Shown piece after piece: positions 45,108 through 54,410 of a DNA stretch of 64,000 nucleotides. The notes beneath the pieces are model-generated. The model did not search any database. It was not told where the DNA came from and saw nothing but the letters and a program-made list of their open reading frames with translations. The number at the start of each line of letters is the position of its first letter. The stretch's first letter is position 1. The translations under genes and the position numbers were made by a program. The stretch lies in contig NZ_QHJG01000015.1 of assembly GCF_003184185.1 (NCBI RefSeq), positions 46,682-110,681 on the forward strand. The letters are read 5' to 3'. This stretch comes from Legionella qingyii. Its GTDB lineage: Bacteria > Pseudomonadota > Gammaproteobacteria > Legionellales > Legionellaceae.

Positions 45108-45213
45108 GAACCTTGAGTGTATTTTTTACCCACATTATTGTGACATTATTCTTCTATAGTAACCCTCTCATATTTAGGCTATTATTGGCCTTTTTGTTGG
45201 AATAATTTTAGCC

Positions 45214-46032
45214 ATGCACACTGCCATTGTAATTCCTGCCCGTTATGCTTCAACTCGTTTACCAGGAAAACCGCTGGCAATGATTCAAGGGCAAACGATG
45301 TTACAACGTGTGGTCCGCTTATCCTGTGCGGCTGCCGAAGGATTAGAAAATGTGTCTGTAGTCGTTGCAACCGACGATGAGCGAATTGTCCAACATTGTA
45401 ATGAATTAGGTGTTGCATCAGTAATGACCTCACCAGAGGCCCCGAGTGGAACTGATCGCGTCGCCCAAGCAATCCAGTCTTTGACGAGTGAACCGGATTT
45501 CATTTTAAACATGCAGGGCGATGCCCCCTTAACACCACCAGATTTTTTACGTGCATTAATCGATGCTTTTGCTACGTCTCCTTGTGACGCCGTCACCCCC
45601 GTAACTCAATTATCCTGGAACCAGCTGGATGATTTGCGCCAAAATAAGTTGATTACTCCCTTTAGCGGTACTACAGCCGTATTCGATGAACAAACTGGCA
45701 ACGCTTTTTGGTTTAGCAAAAACATTATTCCTGCCATACGCAACGAAAAGGAATTACGTCAAAAAAGTGATAAAAGCCCTGTATTTCGTCATATTGGTTT
45801 GTATGGTTATTCGCGAGATATGCTCAAACAATACATTAGTTTGCCAGAGGGTAAATTTGAAAAAATGGAAGGATTGGAACAATTACGTATCTTGGAAAAT
45901 GGTTATACTCTTCGTTGCATTCCCGTTGACTATAAAGGTCGTGCCAGTATGTCAGGCATTGATAGCCCAGAAGATATAGTACGAGCGGAAGCGCTGATTG
46001 CCCAACACGGCGAACTATTAAAAAGGATGTAA
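45214..46032 (+). CDS. kdsB: 3-deoxy-manno-octulosonate cytidylyltransferase
   Basis: Activates Kdo with CTP to CMP-Kdo for lipopolysaccharide core synthesis. Visible: VIPARYASTRLPGKPL (nucleotide loop), VVVATDDERI, PSGTDRVAQA, NMQGDAPL and HIGLYGYSRDML. It has 272 residues, about 20 longer than E. coli KdsB. Two bases separate it from the following phosphatase gene. Confidence 0.92.
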   Translation: MHTAIVIPARYASTRLPGKPLAMIQGQTMLQRVVRLSCAAAEGLENVSVVVATDDERIVQHCNELGVASVMTSPEAPSGTDRVAQAIQSLTSEPDFILNMQGDAPLTPPDFLRALIDAFATSPCDAVTPVTQLSWNQLDDLRQNKLITPFSGTTAVFDEQTGNAFWFSKNIIPAIRNEKELRQKSDKSPVFRHIGLYGYSRDMLKQYISLPEGKFEKMEGLEQLRILENGYTLRCIPVDYKGRASMSGIDSPEDIVRAEALIAQHGELLKRM

Positions 46033-46034
46033 CT

Positions 46035-46661
46035 ATGACGACACGATTACTGGTTGCCCGCCATGGAAATACTTTTGCGCCAGGTGATATTGTTCGCAGA
46101 GTCGGTACTACTGATTTACCGCTTGTTGATAGTGGCTTGAACCAAGGACAAAAACTAGGCACATATCTCAAAAATAATGAGCTTATTCCTGATGTCATCT
46201 TCACTTCGAAGCTAAAACGAGCCATACAAACTGCAGAACAAGCACAAAGTACTATGGGAACAAATTTACCCATTGAAACACTGGCCATTTTTAATGAGAT
46301 CGATTATGGGCCTGATGAAAATCAACCCGAAGAACATGTTGTGGCGCGCCTTGGTAAAGAAGCTATGAATGCATGGGAATCACAAGCCATAGTGCCTGCA
46401 GGTTGGAACGTAGATCCTGCTTTGCTGATTCAAAATTGGATGGATTTTTCCACGCGTATTCGTAAAGAATACCCTGGAAAAACATGTCTGGTCGTTACAA
46501 GCAATGGAATTGCCCGCTTTGCACCTTATTTAACTGGTGATTTTGCAACATTCAGTACGCAATTTGGGATCAAAGTCGCGACCGGTGCATTGTGTGTCTT
46601 TGAAAATAAAGAGCCCTCTGAGACATGGAATTGTCTTGCATGGAATGTGAAACCAATGTAA
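46035..46661 (+). CDS. Histidine phosphatase family protein
   Basis: A 208-residue member of the phosphoglycerate-mutase-like superfamily: LLVARHGNTFAPGD gives the catalytic RHG, TSKLKRAIQTAEQ the second Arg, and NEIDYGPDEN the Glu region. The second catalytic His, usually in a SHG motif near the end, appears to be replaced (VVTSNGIARF has SNG). Substrate unknown; it may be co-transcribed with kdsB. The missing His makes catalysis uncertain. Confidence 0.8.
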   Translation: MTTRLLVARHGNTFAPGDIVRRVGTTDLPLVDSGLNQGQKLGTYLKNNELIPDVIFTSKLKRAIQTAEQAQSTMGTNLPIETLAIFNEIDYGPDENQPEEHVVARLGKEAMNAWESQAIVPAGWNVDPALLIQNWMDFSTRIRKEYPGKTCLVVTSNGIARFAPYLTGDFATFSTQFGIKVATGALCVFENKEPSETWNCLAWNVKPM

Positions 46662-46676
46662 CACTACCTCACCTTG

Positions 46677-46710
46677 GTAGCCTGGGTGAAACGGAGTGTA
46701 ACCCGGGATT
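46677..46710. repeat. CCTGGGT-type palindromic repeat, short copy
   Basis: GGTAGCCTGGGTGAAACGGA followed by GTGTAACCCGGGATT; a compact hairpin version of the dispersed repeat, between the phosphatase gene and the FAD oxidase gene. Confidence 0.6.
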
Positions 46711-46747
46711 AAGAATTCAAAATTGATAATAGTCTGGAAGATGATTC

Positions 46748-48487
46748 ATGAAATTATGGATGATGGTATGTTTTCTATTCATGAGTTCCATGTGCAATGG
46801 GGCTTCTGAATATTGTTTCCCAAATCAACCCTGTTGGCCAACTCAAGCGCAATGGGACGAGTTAAACAAACAAGTCAATGGGCATTTACTGCGCGGACAA
46901 TCCCCTTTATCTCCTTGTGTTAAAAACGCCAAGAGCACTTCCTGCCAAAAGGTTCTTCATGAGCTAAGAAACCCTTATTTTATTGAATCACAAGCTGGGG
47001 CGACTCAATCCAATGGTTGGGTCGATGCCTGGCAAACTGCGGTGAGCTCTTATGTGGTTGCAGTTGAAAATGCTCAAGAAATAGCTGCTGCAGTTAATTT
47101 TGCACGTAAACATCGAATTAAACTGGTAGTAAAAGGAACTGGGCATGATTATCTTGGCCGTTCCAACGCACCGAATTCACTCTTAATCTGGACTCATCAC
47201 TTGCGTAAGGTGATGCTTCAAGATCAGTTTATCCCTCAAGGATGTCCTGAAACCCAAGCACCAACAACCGCAGTCACTGTTGCGGCAGGCACACGATGGA
47301 TAGAAGTTTATAAGGAAGTCACTACCAATAATGGCCGCTACGTACAGGGAGGCGGTTGTGCAACAGTCGGTGCGGCAGGCGGATTTATTCAGGGAGGCGG
47401 ATTCGGTAGTTTTTCCAAAAAATTTGGCACCGGTGCTGCTGGAGTATTGGAGGCAGAGATTATTACTGCAGATGGAGAAATTCGGACGGTTAATGCCTGC
47501 CAGAATCAAGACCTATTTTGGGCATTAAAAGGCGGAGGCGGGGGTACGTATGGCATTGTCAGTAAAATTACATTGCAAACCCATGACCTTCCCACATTAT
47601 TTGGCAAAGTTAAAGGAACAATTACTGCGAAATCCAATGCAGCTTACCAACAACTTATTCATTATTTCATCCATTTTTATCAACTCAATCTCAATAATGA
47701 GCATTGGGGAGAGCAAGTTACTTTAACTCCTGATAATAAAATGAATTTCTCCCTGGCTTTTTCTGGTTTAAGCAAATCCGAAGTAGACAAACTTTGGCAA
47801 CCATTTCTTAATTGGTTAGCAAGAAAACCTGAGCAATATCAATTTAGTCTCAATAGCGCAACACGCCCTGCAAGGCACTATTGGGATTTTGATTATTTGC
47901 TTGCCAATACCCCTGATGCGATTGTGATTAACAAAGGAAAAAAGGCGTCTCCTGATGAGTTTTGGTGGGCCGCAAATCAATCTGAAGTATCCATGTACAT
48001 TAACTATTATTTATCCATGTATCTTCCGTTTACATTATTCACTAATGAACATTCAACATCATTTGCCAAAACACTTTTTGATGCATCACGTTTTGCGGAA
48101 ATTACACTTCATTTCAATAAAGGATTATCGGGTGCAACACAAGACGCTCTTGCACGGCAAAAAAATACTGCGATGCACCCAGAGGTGCTTAATGCGGCAG
48201 CCCTAGCCATTATTTCTGGAGGCCAAGAAAATACTTACGCCAATGTTGCTGGACATAAACCGGATTTAATTAAAGCTAAAGAAGAAATTAAGCAAGCCAA
48301 TAAGGCAATGGCTCTCCTGCAAACCTTAAGTCCCCACTCCGGTACTTATCCAAATGAAGCAGATTATTTTATTAAAAATTGGCAATCGGCTTTATGGGGT
48401 AGCAATTATCCTAAATTGCTGCAAATAAAACACAAATACGACCCTCAAAACATTTTTACCTGTCATCATTGTGTGGGTAGCGAGTAA
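46748..48487 (+). CDS. Berberine-bridge-type FAD oxidoreductase, secreted
   Basis: A 579-residue protein with a signal peptide (MKLWMMVCFLFMSSMCNG). The FAD_binding_4 domain includes KGTGHDYLGRSN, whose His often binds FAD covalently, and GGGCATVGAAGGFIQGGG, whose Cys could give a second bond as in bicovalent flavoenzymes. A C-terminal BBE segment (KHKYDPQNIFTCHHC) is present. Relatives oxidise sugars or plant alkaloids and release hydrogen peroxide. Together with the convergent secreted cellulase this suggests carbohydrate oxidation outside the cytoplasm. Substrate not predictable. Confidence 0.85.
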   Translation: MKLWMMVCFLFMSSMCNGASEYCFPNQPCWPTQAQWDELNKQVNGHLLRGQSPLSPCVKNAKSTSCQKVLHELRNPYFIESQAGATQSNGWVDAWQTAVSSYVVAVENAQEIAAAVNFARKHRIKLVVKGTGHDYLGRSNAPNSLLIWTHHLRKVMLQDQFIPQGCPETQAPTTAVTVAAGTRWIEVYKEVTTNNGRYVQGGGCATVGAAGGFIQGGGFGSFSKKFGTGAAGVLEAEIITADGEIRTVNACQNQDLFWALKGGGGGTYGIVSKITLQTHDLPTLFGKVKGTITAKSNAAYQQLIHYFIHFYQLNLNNEHWGEQVTLTPDNKMNFSLAFSGLSKSEVDKLWQPFLNWLARKPEQYQFSLNSATRPARHYWDFDYLLANTPDAIVINKGKKASPDEFWWAANQSEVSMYINYYLSMYLPFTLFTNEHSTSFAKTLFDASRFAEITLHFNKGLSGATQDALARQKNTAMHPEVLNAAALAIISGGQENTYANVAGHKPDLIKAKEEIKQANKAMALLQTLSPHSGTYPNEADYFIKNWQSALWGSNYPKLLQIKHKYDPQNIFTCHHCVGSE

Positions 48488-48501
48488 GCCTCTGAATTAA
48501 A

Positions 48502-48543
48502 GTAACCTGGGTAAAGCGCAGCTTAACCCAGGCTCCATTTTTT
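48502..48543 (+). terminator. Repeat-derived terminator after the FAD oxidase gene
   Basis: A compact copy of the CCTGGGT repeat: CCTGGGTAAAGC opposite GCTTAACCCAGG, then CTCCATTTTTT. The hairpin followed by six T makes a plausible intrinsic terminator for the FAD oxidase gene on the plus strand. Confidence 0.6.
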
Positions 48544-49966
48544 AAATATCATCAAAATAATTTTTTAATGTTTGCTGCACATCTAAATTGAGCTCACCAG
48601 AATTAGGATCAATCGCGCTTACCGTATCTCCAAGATAGCCAATCGCCCAGAAGAAGATGTTGTTAGTTTCCATGTTCGCTTGCAAATAAGGCATAAGCGC
48701 ATTGGTAAAGAATGCCTTACCTTTTGCAGTGTTCCATGATGCCTCACCAAGCACGATCGGATAACCTGCTTTGTATAAAAATCCCCATGACCAATCGAAA
48801 CGTAATTGGCTTGGATTTCCGGGCGCTGTCTCCCAACCGGCGACCTCAGCAGGATATACATGCGGTGAAAAAACGATATGACCGTTTTGCGCTTGTGCAT
48901 CACCCAACAACCATTGCAATGCAGTCTGATTTATTCCCTGGTTGACTAATTCTTTTTTAAATTTATCCTTATCAAATACAGCAATTCCATTTTTAGCCTG
49001 TTGTTCATTGAGTAAGGGCTTGAAATCCTCTCCCCAATTCCCTTTAAAGAACACCCGATCTAAAGTGCCACATAAAGCCGGATCCGGAGCGTGACTGTAT
49101 CCATTATCATTCACGATCTGTGATTTAGGGACACAAATTACAGGATTGTTTGCGTCATCATTTCCTGAATCAGGGCCTTCCACAAAGAGCAACAAATTAG
49201 GGTTATTTTTTTGTACTGCATTAGCGGCTGTTGCTATGACTTTTGTCCAAGGTACTTGAGCGTCATGCATTTTAAACCAATTTAAACGATAAGGTTCGTT
49301 AAAAATATCAATGCCCAGTACATTGTCTAAGTTGCGTTTTTTTATTTCTGTAGCTAAAAGAGAAATATCCTGTTCATATCGATTCATATCGTACACAGTA
49401 CCATCTCGCATCGCATCACCGTAGCCATGGCGATGGTGGATGTCAATCATCACTCTAATATTGTTCTTTTTTAACTCCTGTAAAACAGTCCAGAATGCTT
49501 GTTTCGGACTCACAGCTTTTTCACAAGCACTTCCATTACTTTGCCATGTTTTACAAAATAAACCATTTCCTGCACTCGGAGCGGCTTTATCTGAAAGCCA
49601 CTTATTCAAATCAACTTCACGCTGATCATCATAAAGGACTTCAGGCTGGATGGGTAATCGTAATGTTTTAAAACTCACTGCTGAATTTTTATCTACGCCT
49701 GAACTTGGGAACTCCCATGGCTTGCTGATCAAATTCATCATTCCATAAGCGCGTGGGCTAGAACTCAATGAGGGAATTGCATAAAAGGGATTACTTTGTA
49801 AGCCTTGAAACACATTGGTGTCCTGAAATCCAGACCATGATAGACCGTCTATATGAACAAGCTGACCTTTATCATTGTATATTTTACTTTCCCGAGTTTG
49901 GTAGGAGTATGCATCCAATGCAAGCATTAATAATAAACAACATCCTAATACTTTCATTTTTTTCAT
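48542..49966 (-). CDS. GH5 endoglucanase (cellulase), secreted
   Basis: A 474-residue glycoside hydrolase family 5 enzyme. A signal peptide (MKKMKVLGCCLLLMLALDAYS) is followed by the catalytic barrel: RVMIDIHHRHG (conserved His), LGIDIFNEPYRLNW with the acid/base Glu, FSPHVYPAEVAGW, and YPIVLGEASWNT with the nucleophile Glu. No carbohydrate-binding module. GGAGG before the ATG supports the start. Legionella species secrete GH5 cellulases through the type II system; this one probably cleaves beta-1,4-glucans such as cellulose of plant matter or amoebal cysts (inference). Confidence 0.88.
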   Translation of the reverse strand: MKKMKVLGCCLLLMLALDAYSYQTRESKIYNDKGQLVHIDGLSWSGFQDTNVFQGLQSNPFYAIPSLSSSPRAYGMMNLISKPWEFPSSGVDKNSAVSFKTLRLPIQPEVLYDDQREVDLNKWLSDKAAPSAGNGLFCKTWQSNGSACEKAVSPKQAFWTVLQELKKNNIRVMIDIHHRHGYGDAMRDGTVYDMNRYEQDISLLATEIKKRNLDNVLGIDIFNEPYRLNWFKMHDAQVPWTKVIATAANAVQKNNPNLLLFVEGPDSGNDDANNPVICVPKSQIVNDNGYSHAPDPALCGTLDRVFFKGNWGEDFKPLLNEQQAKNGIAVFDKDKFKKELVNQGINQTALQWLLGDAQAQNGHIVFSPHVYPAEVAGWETAPGNPSQLRFDWSWGFLYKAGYPIVLGEASWNTAKGKAFFTNALMPYLQANMETNNIFFWAIGYLGDTVSAIDPNSGELNLDVQQTLKNYFDDI

Positions 49967-50111
49967 TCACTGTTCCTCCAAATTATTACATGGATACTTT
50001 TAAATTGGGCGTTATTTAACCACTAATACATGAATTGCAGGCAAAAAAGGGATGAGTTTTGCAAAAAATTAACCAATTAGATTTGGAATTCAATTGATGC
50101 AAAAAAACAAA

Positions 50112-50140
50112 AAGCCTGAATGAAGCGCAACCCGAGAATC
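50112..50140. repeat. CCTGGGT-type repeat remnant
   Basis: AAGCCTGAATGAAGCGCAAC followed by CCGAGAATC, a diverged copy in the gap between the cellulase gene and the small secreted protein gene. Confidence 0.4.
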
Positions 50141-50189
50141 GTAATCCATTGAAAATTCCCGGAGTACACTTGAAACTAAAGAAGGATTA

Positions 50190-50684
50190 TTACCCTACAT
50201 GTGAAAAACGGCGATCATTTTCATAAATTGATTTTTTAACCAATTCATCCATATCAGCACTAGGTTCGCAAGATTGATAAACAACTTTTAATGGAGAAAC
50301 ATCCACAGTTGATTTGGTGCTATCATTTTGCAAATATCCATCGAGGTTTCTAAAGGTAAAATATTTATCTGTAGCAAACTCTTGGCATTGAGCCATCGTT
50401 TCGTCTTGGCATATTGAAAATTTAATTAAATGTTCAGCATGAAATGGCTCATGGCTTTTTGAAAATACATACTGCATATCGTACAAGACACTATCAGCGC
50501 CAGCACAAAAATAAGAACCGGATTGAAACTTGTCATTCTCAAATACATCACTACGAATAAAGCGTCCTTCTCCCGGTTGCAAACCAGCTAGAGTCACTTT
50601 ATGAGTTGCTATTTCTTTAGGATTGTCTGCAAAAGCATAACCAGTTAAAACCAAACCCAATATTACCGAGGCTACTTTCATCAT
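50190..50684 (-). CDS. Small secreted protein of unknown function
   Basis: 164 residues with a signal peptide (MMKVASVILGLVLTGYAFA). The mature part has four cysteines, including SYFCAGADS, FSICQDETMAQC and YQSCEPSAD, that could form disulfides in the periplasm. No family recognised. AGGAG ten bases upstream supports the start. The gene stands alone. Confidence 0.7.
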   Translation of the reverse strand: MMKVASVILGLVLTGYAFADNPKEIATHKVTLAGLQPGEGRFIRSDVFENDKFQSGSYFCAGADSVLYDMQYVFSKSHEPFHAEHLIKFSICQDETMAQCQEFATDKYFTFRNLDGYLQNDSTKSTVDVSPLKVVYQSCEPSADMDELVKKSIYENDRRFSHVG

Positions 50685-51046
50685 TCTGTTTTAACTCCTA
50701 ATTTGAAATAAATATTCTCTGTAATGATTTTATTATCCTTAAATCACTGCAAAGAACAAAAAACAAGAGATTGTCTAAAAATAAAACAACTGTTCTGATT
50801 AATTTCAGTCCGCCATTATACCCTATTTCATACGAATAGTGTAAAAATTTATAAATTAATTCTCATTTTGATCGGAAATAGCCTCTATAAATGGGGTCAG
50901 AATGCATGAACTATCAATGAATTAAACGTAATCTTTTCTCTCTTAGATTTGAGCAGATATTTTTTTACTCTTTTTGTATTTTTTGTTAACCAAGTAAAAA
51001 TTATTTGCTACACTTGCCCAAATAAAACCTAAGTGTTCATTTATTA
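50685..51046. other. Gene-free region between divergent genes
   Basis: About 360 AT-rich bases that must contain promoters for the two divergent neighbours. No PmrA- or CpxR-type box was recognised. GGGGTCAGAATGC near 50894 resembles a short motif often seen in degenerate repeats, but no second copy confirms it. Confidence 0.4.
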
Positions 51047-51847
51047 ATGTCTCAAACTTTAATCCAAAATTTCAGAACTGCATTAATACATTATTTACAA
51101 AGCCCTTTTGATGTGAAGAATAAAAGAAATCTAACTGCATCGGCTTTTGCAATATATGATCATGCCACTAAAAGAAAAAATAGCCTTGAACCCGATAAAT
51201 TCATGACATCTATCGATGACACAGTACGCGTTGCAGTTCGTGGAATTAAAGTACATCCTTACCTTGCAGAAGTACTGGATTCGTTTTCCCGTGAATTATC
51301 CTGGTCGGATCTGAGACATAAAGCGCTCGCATTTCATGTACTCACAGTCACCTATAATTGGTATTTGAAAGAAAATGTTATTGATACCAAGGAAGTCGTT
51401 CGGAAAAAATTAGAAATGATCGAGACCACAGTAGAACAATTAAAAGTTAATAATAATCCTTATGCTACAGAATTAGAAAATGCGCTAGCCAAACTATCCT
51501 TATTAGTTAACCAGTATTTTAAGTTATCGCCTATAAAACAACTGCAAGAACATTCAAAATTTGAAAAAAAACTACAATTTATTTGCTCTGAACATCAAAC
51601 CGCCATCGCAAGTGATGTGCAAATTAAATCTGCTTTTTACAGTTTTCTCGCAGCATTTTTAAGTATTTTCAATGTGTTTGGGTTTTCTCTTGCTAATGAA
51701 TACCAAAGAAAGAACAAGTTTTTCCAAGAAATTTCTTTGATTCCAAAAAATACATTATCAAATTTTAGAGTACCTTTTATTGAAGTTAAAGATACGTTTG
51801 AGGAAGAAGAAGAAGATGTATCACCTTTTTCTATTGACATCTCATGA
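51047..51847 (+). CDS. Unknown protein with acidic C-terminal E-block, possible effector
   Basis: 266 residues, mostly helical, no signal peptide. A hydrophobic stretch at about 200-220 (FYSFLAAFLSIFNVFGFSL) may enter a membrane. The end is DTFEEEEEDVSPFSIDIS: a run of five Glu followed by small and hydrophobic residues, like the E-block of many Dot/Icm substrates. No family recognised and no clear ribosome site. Effector status is inference from the tail and the genus. Confidence 0.6.
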   Translation: MSQTLIQNFRTALIHYLQSPFDVKNKRNLTASAFAIYDHATKRKNSLEPDKFMTSIDDTVRVAVRGIKVHPYLAEVLDSFSRELSWSDLRHKALAFHVLTVTYNWYLKENVIDTKEVVRKKLEMIETTVEQLKVNNNPYATELENALAKLSLLVNQYFKLSPIKQLQEHSKFEKKLQFICSEHQTAIASDVQIKSAFYSFLAAFLSIFNVFGFSLANEYQRKNKFFQEISLIPKNTLSNFRVPFIEVKDTFEEEEEDVSPFSIDIS

Positions 51848-52093
51848 TCTGATCGCGCCCTCATTTCAAATACGCTCCCATTTTCCTTAGGAATTGTTGC
51901 TGATTCTAAGCAGCAATTGGTCAACTAGTTATCATTATGGCGAGTAAATAATAACTAATTGATTCCACGCTAAAAAAGTCTTTGCTATTAAAAAAAAATG
52001 AGTTATAACTCTCTTTTACCTGATTCAAGGATTGACGGGTATCTAGGATGGGTCAGCATGATGCTGAATATTATTTTTTCATGGAGTGAGAAA

Positions 52094-52357
52094 ATGAACA
52101 GTAAAGTATTTTCGCAACGCTTCAATCGCGAGTTGGCTTCGTTGGACTTTCCAGAGGATTTAACTGAAAAAGTCAAAGCCGTAGCTAAAGTATTTGGTAT
52201 TTCACGTCACTTAGCAAACTCGTTAATCTTTGGGCACATACTTCCTGCAGCCGAACAACTTAACCGGATCGCCGAGATTTTAGAAGTTTGTCCGAAATGG
52301 TTATGTGGGGCAACCGACCGAAAAAAAACTTATCAAGCGCGTGAAACTATAGAATGA
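52094..52357 (+). CDS. Small HTH regulator (Cro/CI-like)
   Basis: An 87-residue protein with a helix-turn-helix pattern: EKVKAVAKVFGISRHLANSLIFG then LNRIAEILEVCPKWLCG, which resembles phage repressor-type DNA-binding domains where an 'EILEVCPKWLxxG' segment follows the HTH. The start at 52094 has GGAG seven bases upstream; an upstream extension to 51998 lacks one. Target unknown. It might control the neighbouring RMD1-type gene, but there is no direct evidence. Confidence 0.7.
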   Translation: MNSKVFSQRFNRELASLDFPEDLTEKVKAVAKVFGISRHLANSLIFGHILPAAEQLNRIAEILEVCPKWLCGATDRKKTYQARETIE

Positions 52358-52496
52358 TGTATAATAGTTAAAGTTGAGATAATTATTATAAATTTGTAAA
52401 ATGCTGTATCTGATCTTAAATATTGATTAATAAGATACAGCATATGTATCTATTACCATCATAGAAAATAGCTTTTATTCGCGGATTATTACCATC

Positions 52497-53303
52497 ATGG
52501 AATGCTTAAGTTTTTGTATTGCCAAATCAATTGATTTAACACGTGTCGACAGTCATTTTAAAAATGCTTCAACTGACTTTACCTCATTAAAGACTCGAGA
52601 TGTTCTCAAGTTAAGTGCGAACCACAACAAAGACCATACAATTTTCGTTTTTAAAAATGGCACTGTGGTTTCCTGGGGAATCAAACGTTATCAAATTAAT
52701 GATTATCTAAGTACCATCAAGCAGCTGGTTGATAAACCAGTAACCCTTTTGGTGCATGATGAATTCCATTATCAACTCAGTGACAAAACAACTATAGAAC
52801 CACATGATTTTTTCGATGTGGATTGCCTGACTATAGAAGATGAGAGTGATGAGCTCAAACTCAGTCTATCTTATGGTTTTTCCCAATCAGTCAAATTACA
52901 ATATTTTGAAACAATTATTGATGCGCTAATTGATAAATACAATCCTATGATCCAAATGCTTTCGCATACAGGTGAAATGGAAATTAGCCGTACTCAAATA
53001 CAACAAATTATTGGAGAAATCCTCGGCGCTAAAAGTGAAATGAATTTAATTAGTAATTTCCTTTATCATCCCAAATATTTTTGGCAGCATCCAACCTTAG
53101 AAGAGCACTTTACTATGTTGGAACGTTACTTACACATTCAAAGACGCGTCAACGCGATCAATCATCGTCTGGATACTCTAAATGAAATCTTTGACATGTT
53201 TAATGGGTATTTAGACAATCGACATGGCCATAATTTGGAGATTATCATTATCGTCTTAATCATTTTGGAAATTATAGTTGCAGTCTTAAATTTACATTTT
53301 TAA
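52497..53303 (+). CDS. RMD1/YagE (DUF155) family protein
   Basis: A 268-residue protein with the DUF155 pattern: IFVFKNGTVVSWGI near 50, a central LSLSYGFSQSVKLQYFE, and NFLYHPKYFWQHPTLEEHF near 185, ending in a transmembrane segment (IIIIVLIILEIIVAVLNL). Eukaryotic RMD1 proteins are mitochondrial and relate to microtubules or translation; the bacterial role is unknown. Probably anchored to the inner membrane by its C-terminus. No strong ribosome site seen. Confidence 0.85.
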   Translation: MECLSFCIAKSIDLTRVDSHFKNASTDFTSLKTRDVLKLSANHNKDHTIFVFKNGTVVSWGIKRYQINDYLSTIKQLVDKPVTLLVHDEFHYQLSDKTTIEPHDFFDVDCLTIEDESDELKLSLSYGFSQSVKLQYFETIIDALIDKYNPMIQMLSHTGEMEISRTQIQQIIGEILGAKSEMNLISNFLYHPKYFWQHPTLEEHFTMLERYLHIQRRVNAINHRLDTLNEIFDMFNGYLDNRHGHNLEIIIIVLIILEIIVAVLNLHF

Positions 53304-53382
53304 TAAATTAGACATAAATAAGAGCAAATTAATCTAAAACAGGCTATCCTTTAAAAAAACGAATAATAATTTATTATCAATT

Positions 53383-54267
53383 ATGCTTAGTAAAACAAAT
53401 CAACTTAATAAAGATCAGCTCAAAGATCTGGAACAATTAAAAACCGTCTGCAAAAAAAAAGACGGCAGCGTGCCTAATTTATATACCCACTTACTCATAC
53501 AAAAAAGAAATTTACCTACGCTCGTGCTGAATTATGACAAAAAAAAATTAATCGGCTTCCTAAGTGTTTTTTTCTTTTACGAGGATGCAGTTGAAGTTTC
53601 ACTGCTTGTTCACCCGAATTATCGCAGGAAAGGCATTGCCAAAAAATTGCTACGCAATATATTGCCTCTCGTACAAGAACAAGGCTTTCTAAAATTAATT
53701 TTTTCTAGTCCTGCTCATATCAATAGCCCATGGTTACCTGAACTTGGTTTTTCGTATCTGCATAGTGAATACTATATGGAACGACATGATTTAAAGCCAT
53801 TACTAGATTACAAAAAAAATCTAGTGTACCGTACTGCTACAGAAAAGGATATTCCATTGCTTTGCGTTTTAGATGAAGCATGTTTCTTCAAAACGCAAGC
53901 AGAATTAGTTCCTCGTTTTGAACACATTCTTAGTGATAGAGCCTATCAAATAATACTCGCATTTGAAGACAATCATCTCGTAGGAAAAGCACACATACGT
54001 TGGGAAAACCATGGCGCAACACTCTCTGATATCGCCGTGTTACCAATTCGCCAAGGTAAAGGTTTGGGGACGGCCTTAATTTCTCATTGCATTAATTATG
54101 CTTTAAGCGAAGGCAAACCTGATCTCAATCTTGATGTAGAAACGCACAATCAAAAAGCCCTTAATCTATATACACGCCTCGGTTTTCTAACTCAAAATTC
54201 ATGTGATTATTGGGAGATTAGCCTCTACGATTTGCAAAAACTAATTAAACCAAAACAAAACCCTTGA
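53383..54267 (+). CDS. Tandem GNAT acetyltransferase
   Basis: 294 residues with two GNAT domains. The first (about 20-135) has the acetyl-CoA loop VHPNYRRKGIAKKLL; the second (about 145-285) has LPIRQGKGLGTALIS and DVETHNQKALNLYTRLGF. Tandem GNAT proteins include mycothiol synthase-like enzymes, though mycothiol is not expected here. Substrate unknown. No clear ribosome site. Confidence 0.82.
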   Translation: MLSKTNQLNKDQLKDLEQLKTVCKKKDGSVPNLYTHLLIQKRNLPTLVLNYDKKKLIGFLSVFFFYEDAVEVSLLVHPNYRRKGIAKKLLRNILPLVQEQGFLKLIFSSPAHINSPWLPELGFSYLHSEYYMERHDLKPLLDYKKNLVYRTATEKDIPLLCVLDEACFFKTQAELVPRFEHILSDRAYQIILAFEDNHLVGKAHIRWENHGATLSDIAVLPIRQGKGLGTALISHCINYALSEGKPDLNLDVETHNQKALNLYTRLGFLTQNSCDYWEISLYDLQKLIKPKQNP

Positions 54268-54328
54268 ACACCGTTGGTATCTAAGTAGTGAGCTGAACCG
54301 AAATGCTGACATCCTAGAAAAAGAACAA

Positions 54329-54410
54329 TCGTTCCCGCGAAGGCGGGAACCCATTTCTAGAGAAGCACACTACCACTATAAAAATGAATTACCGCCTGCG
54401 CGAGAATAAC
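54329..54410. repeat. TTCCCGC/GCGGGAA palindromic repeat, diverged copy
   Basis: Left arm CGTTCCCGCGAAGGCGGGAA is well kept; the right arm ACCGCCTGCGCGAGAATAAC has decayed. Same family as the element at 9429-9495. It lies in the 330-base gap between the tandem GNAT gene and the FabF-like gene, where nothing else was recognised. Confidence 0.7.

Noticed and set aside
50885..50905. GGGGTCAGAATGC as an end of a transposase-linked repeat
   Set aside because: Single occurrence with no inverted partner nearby.
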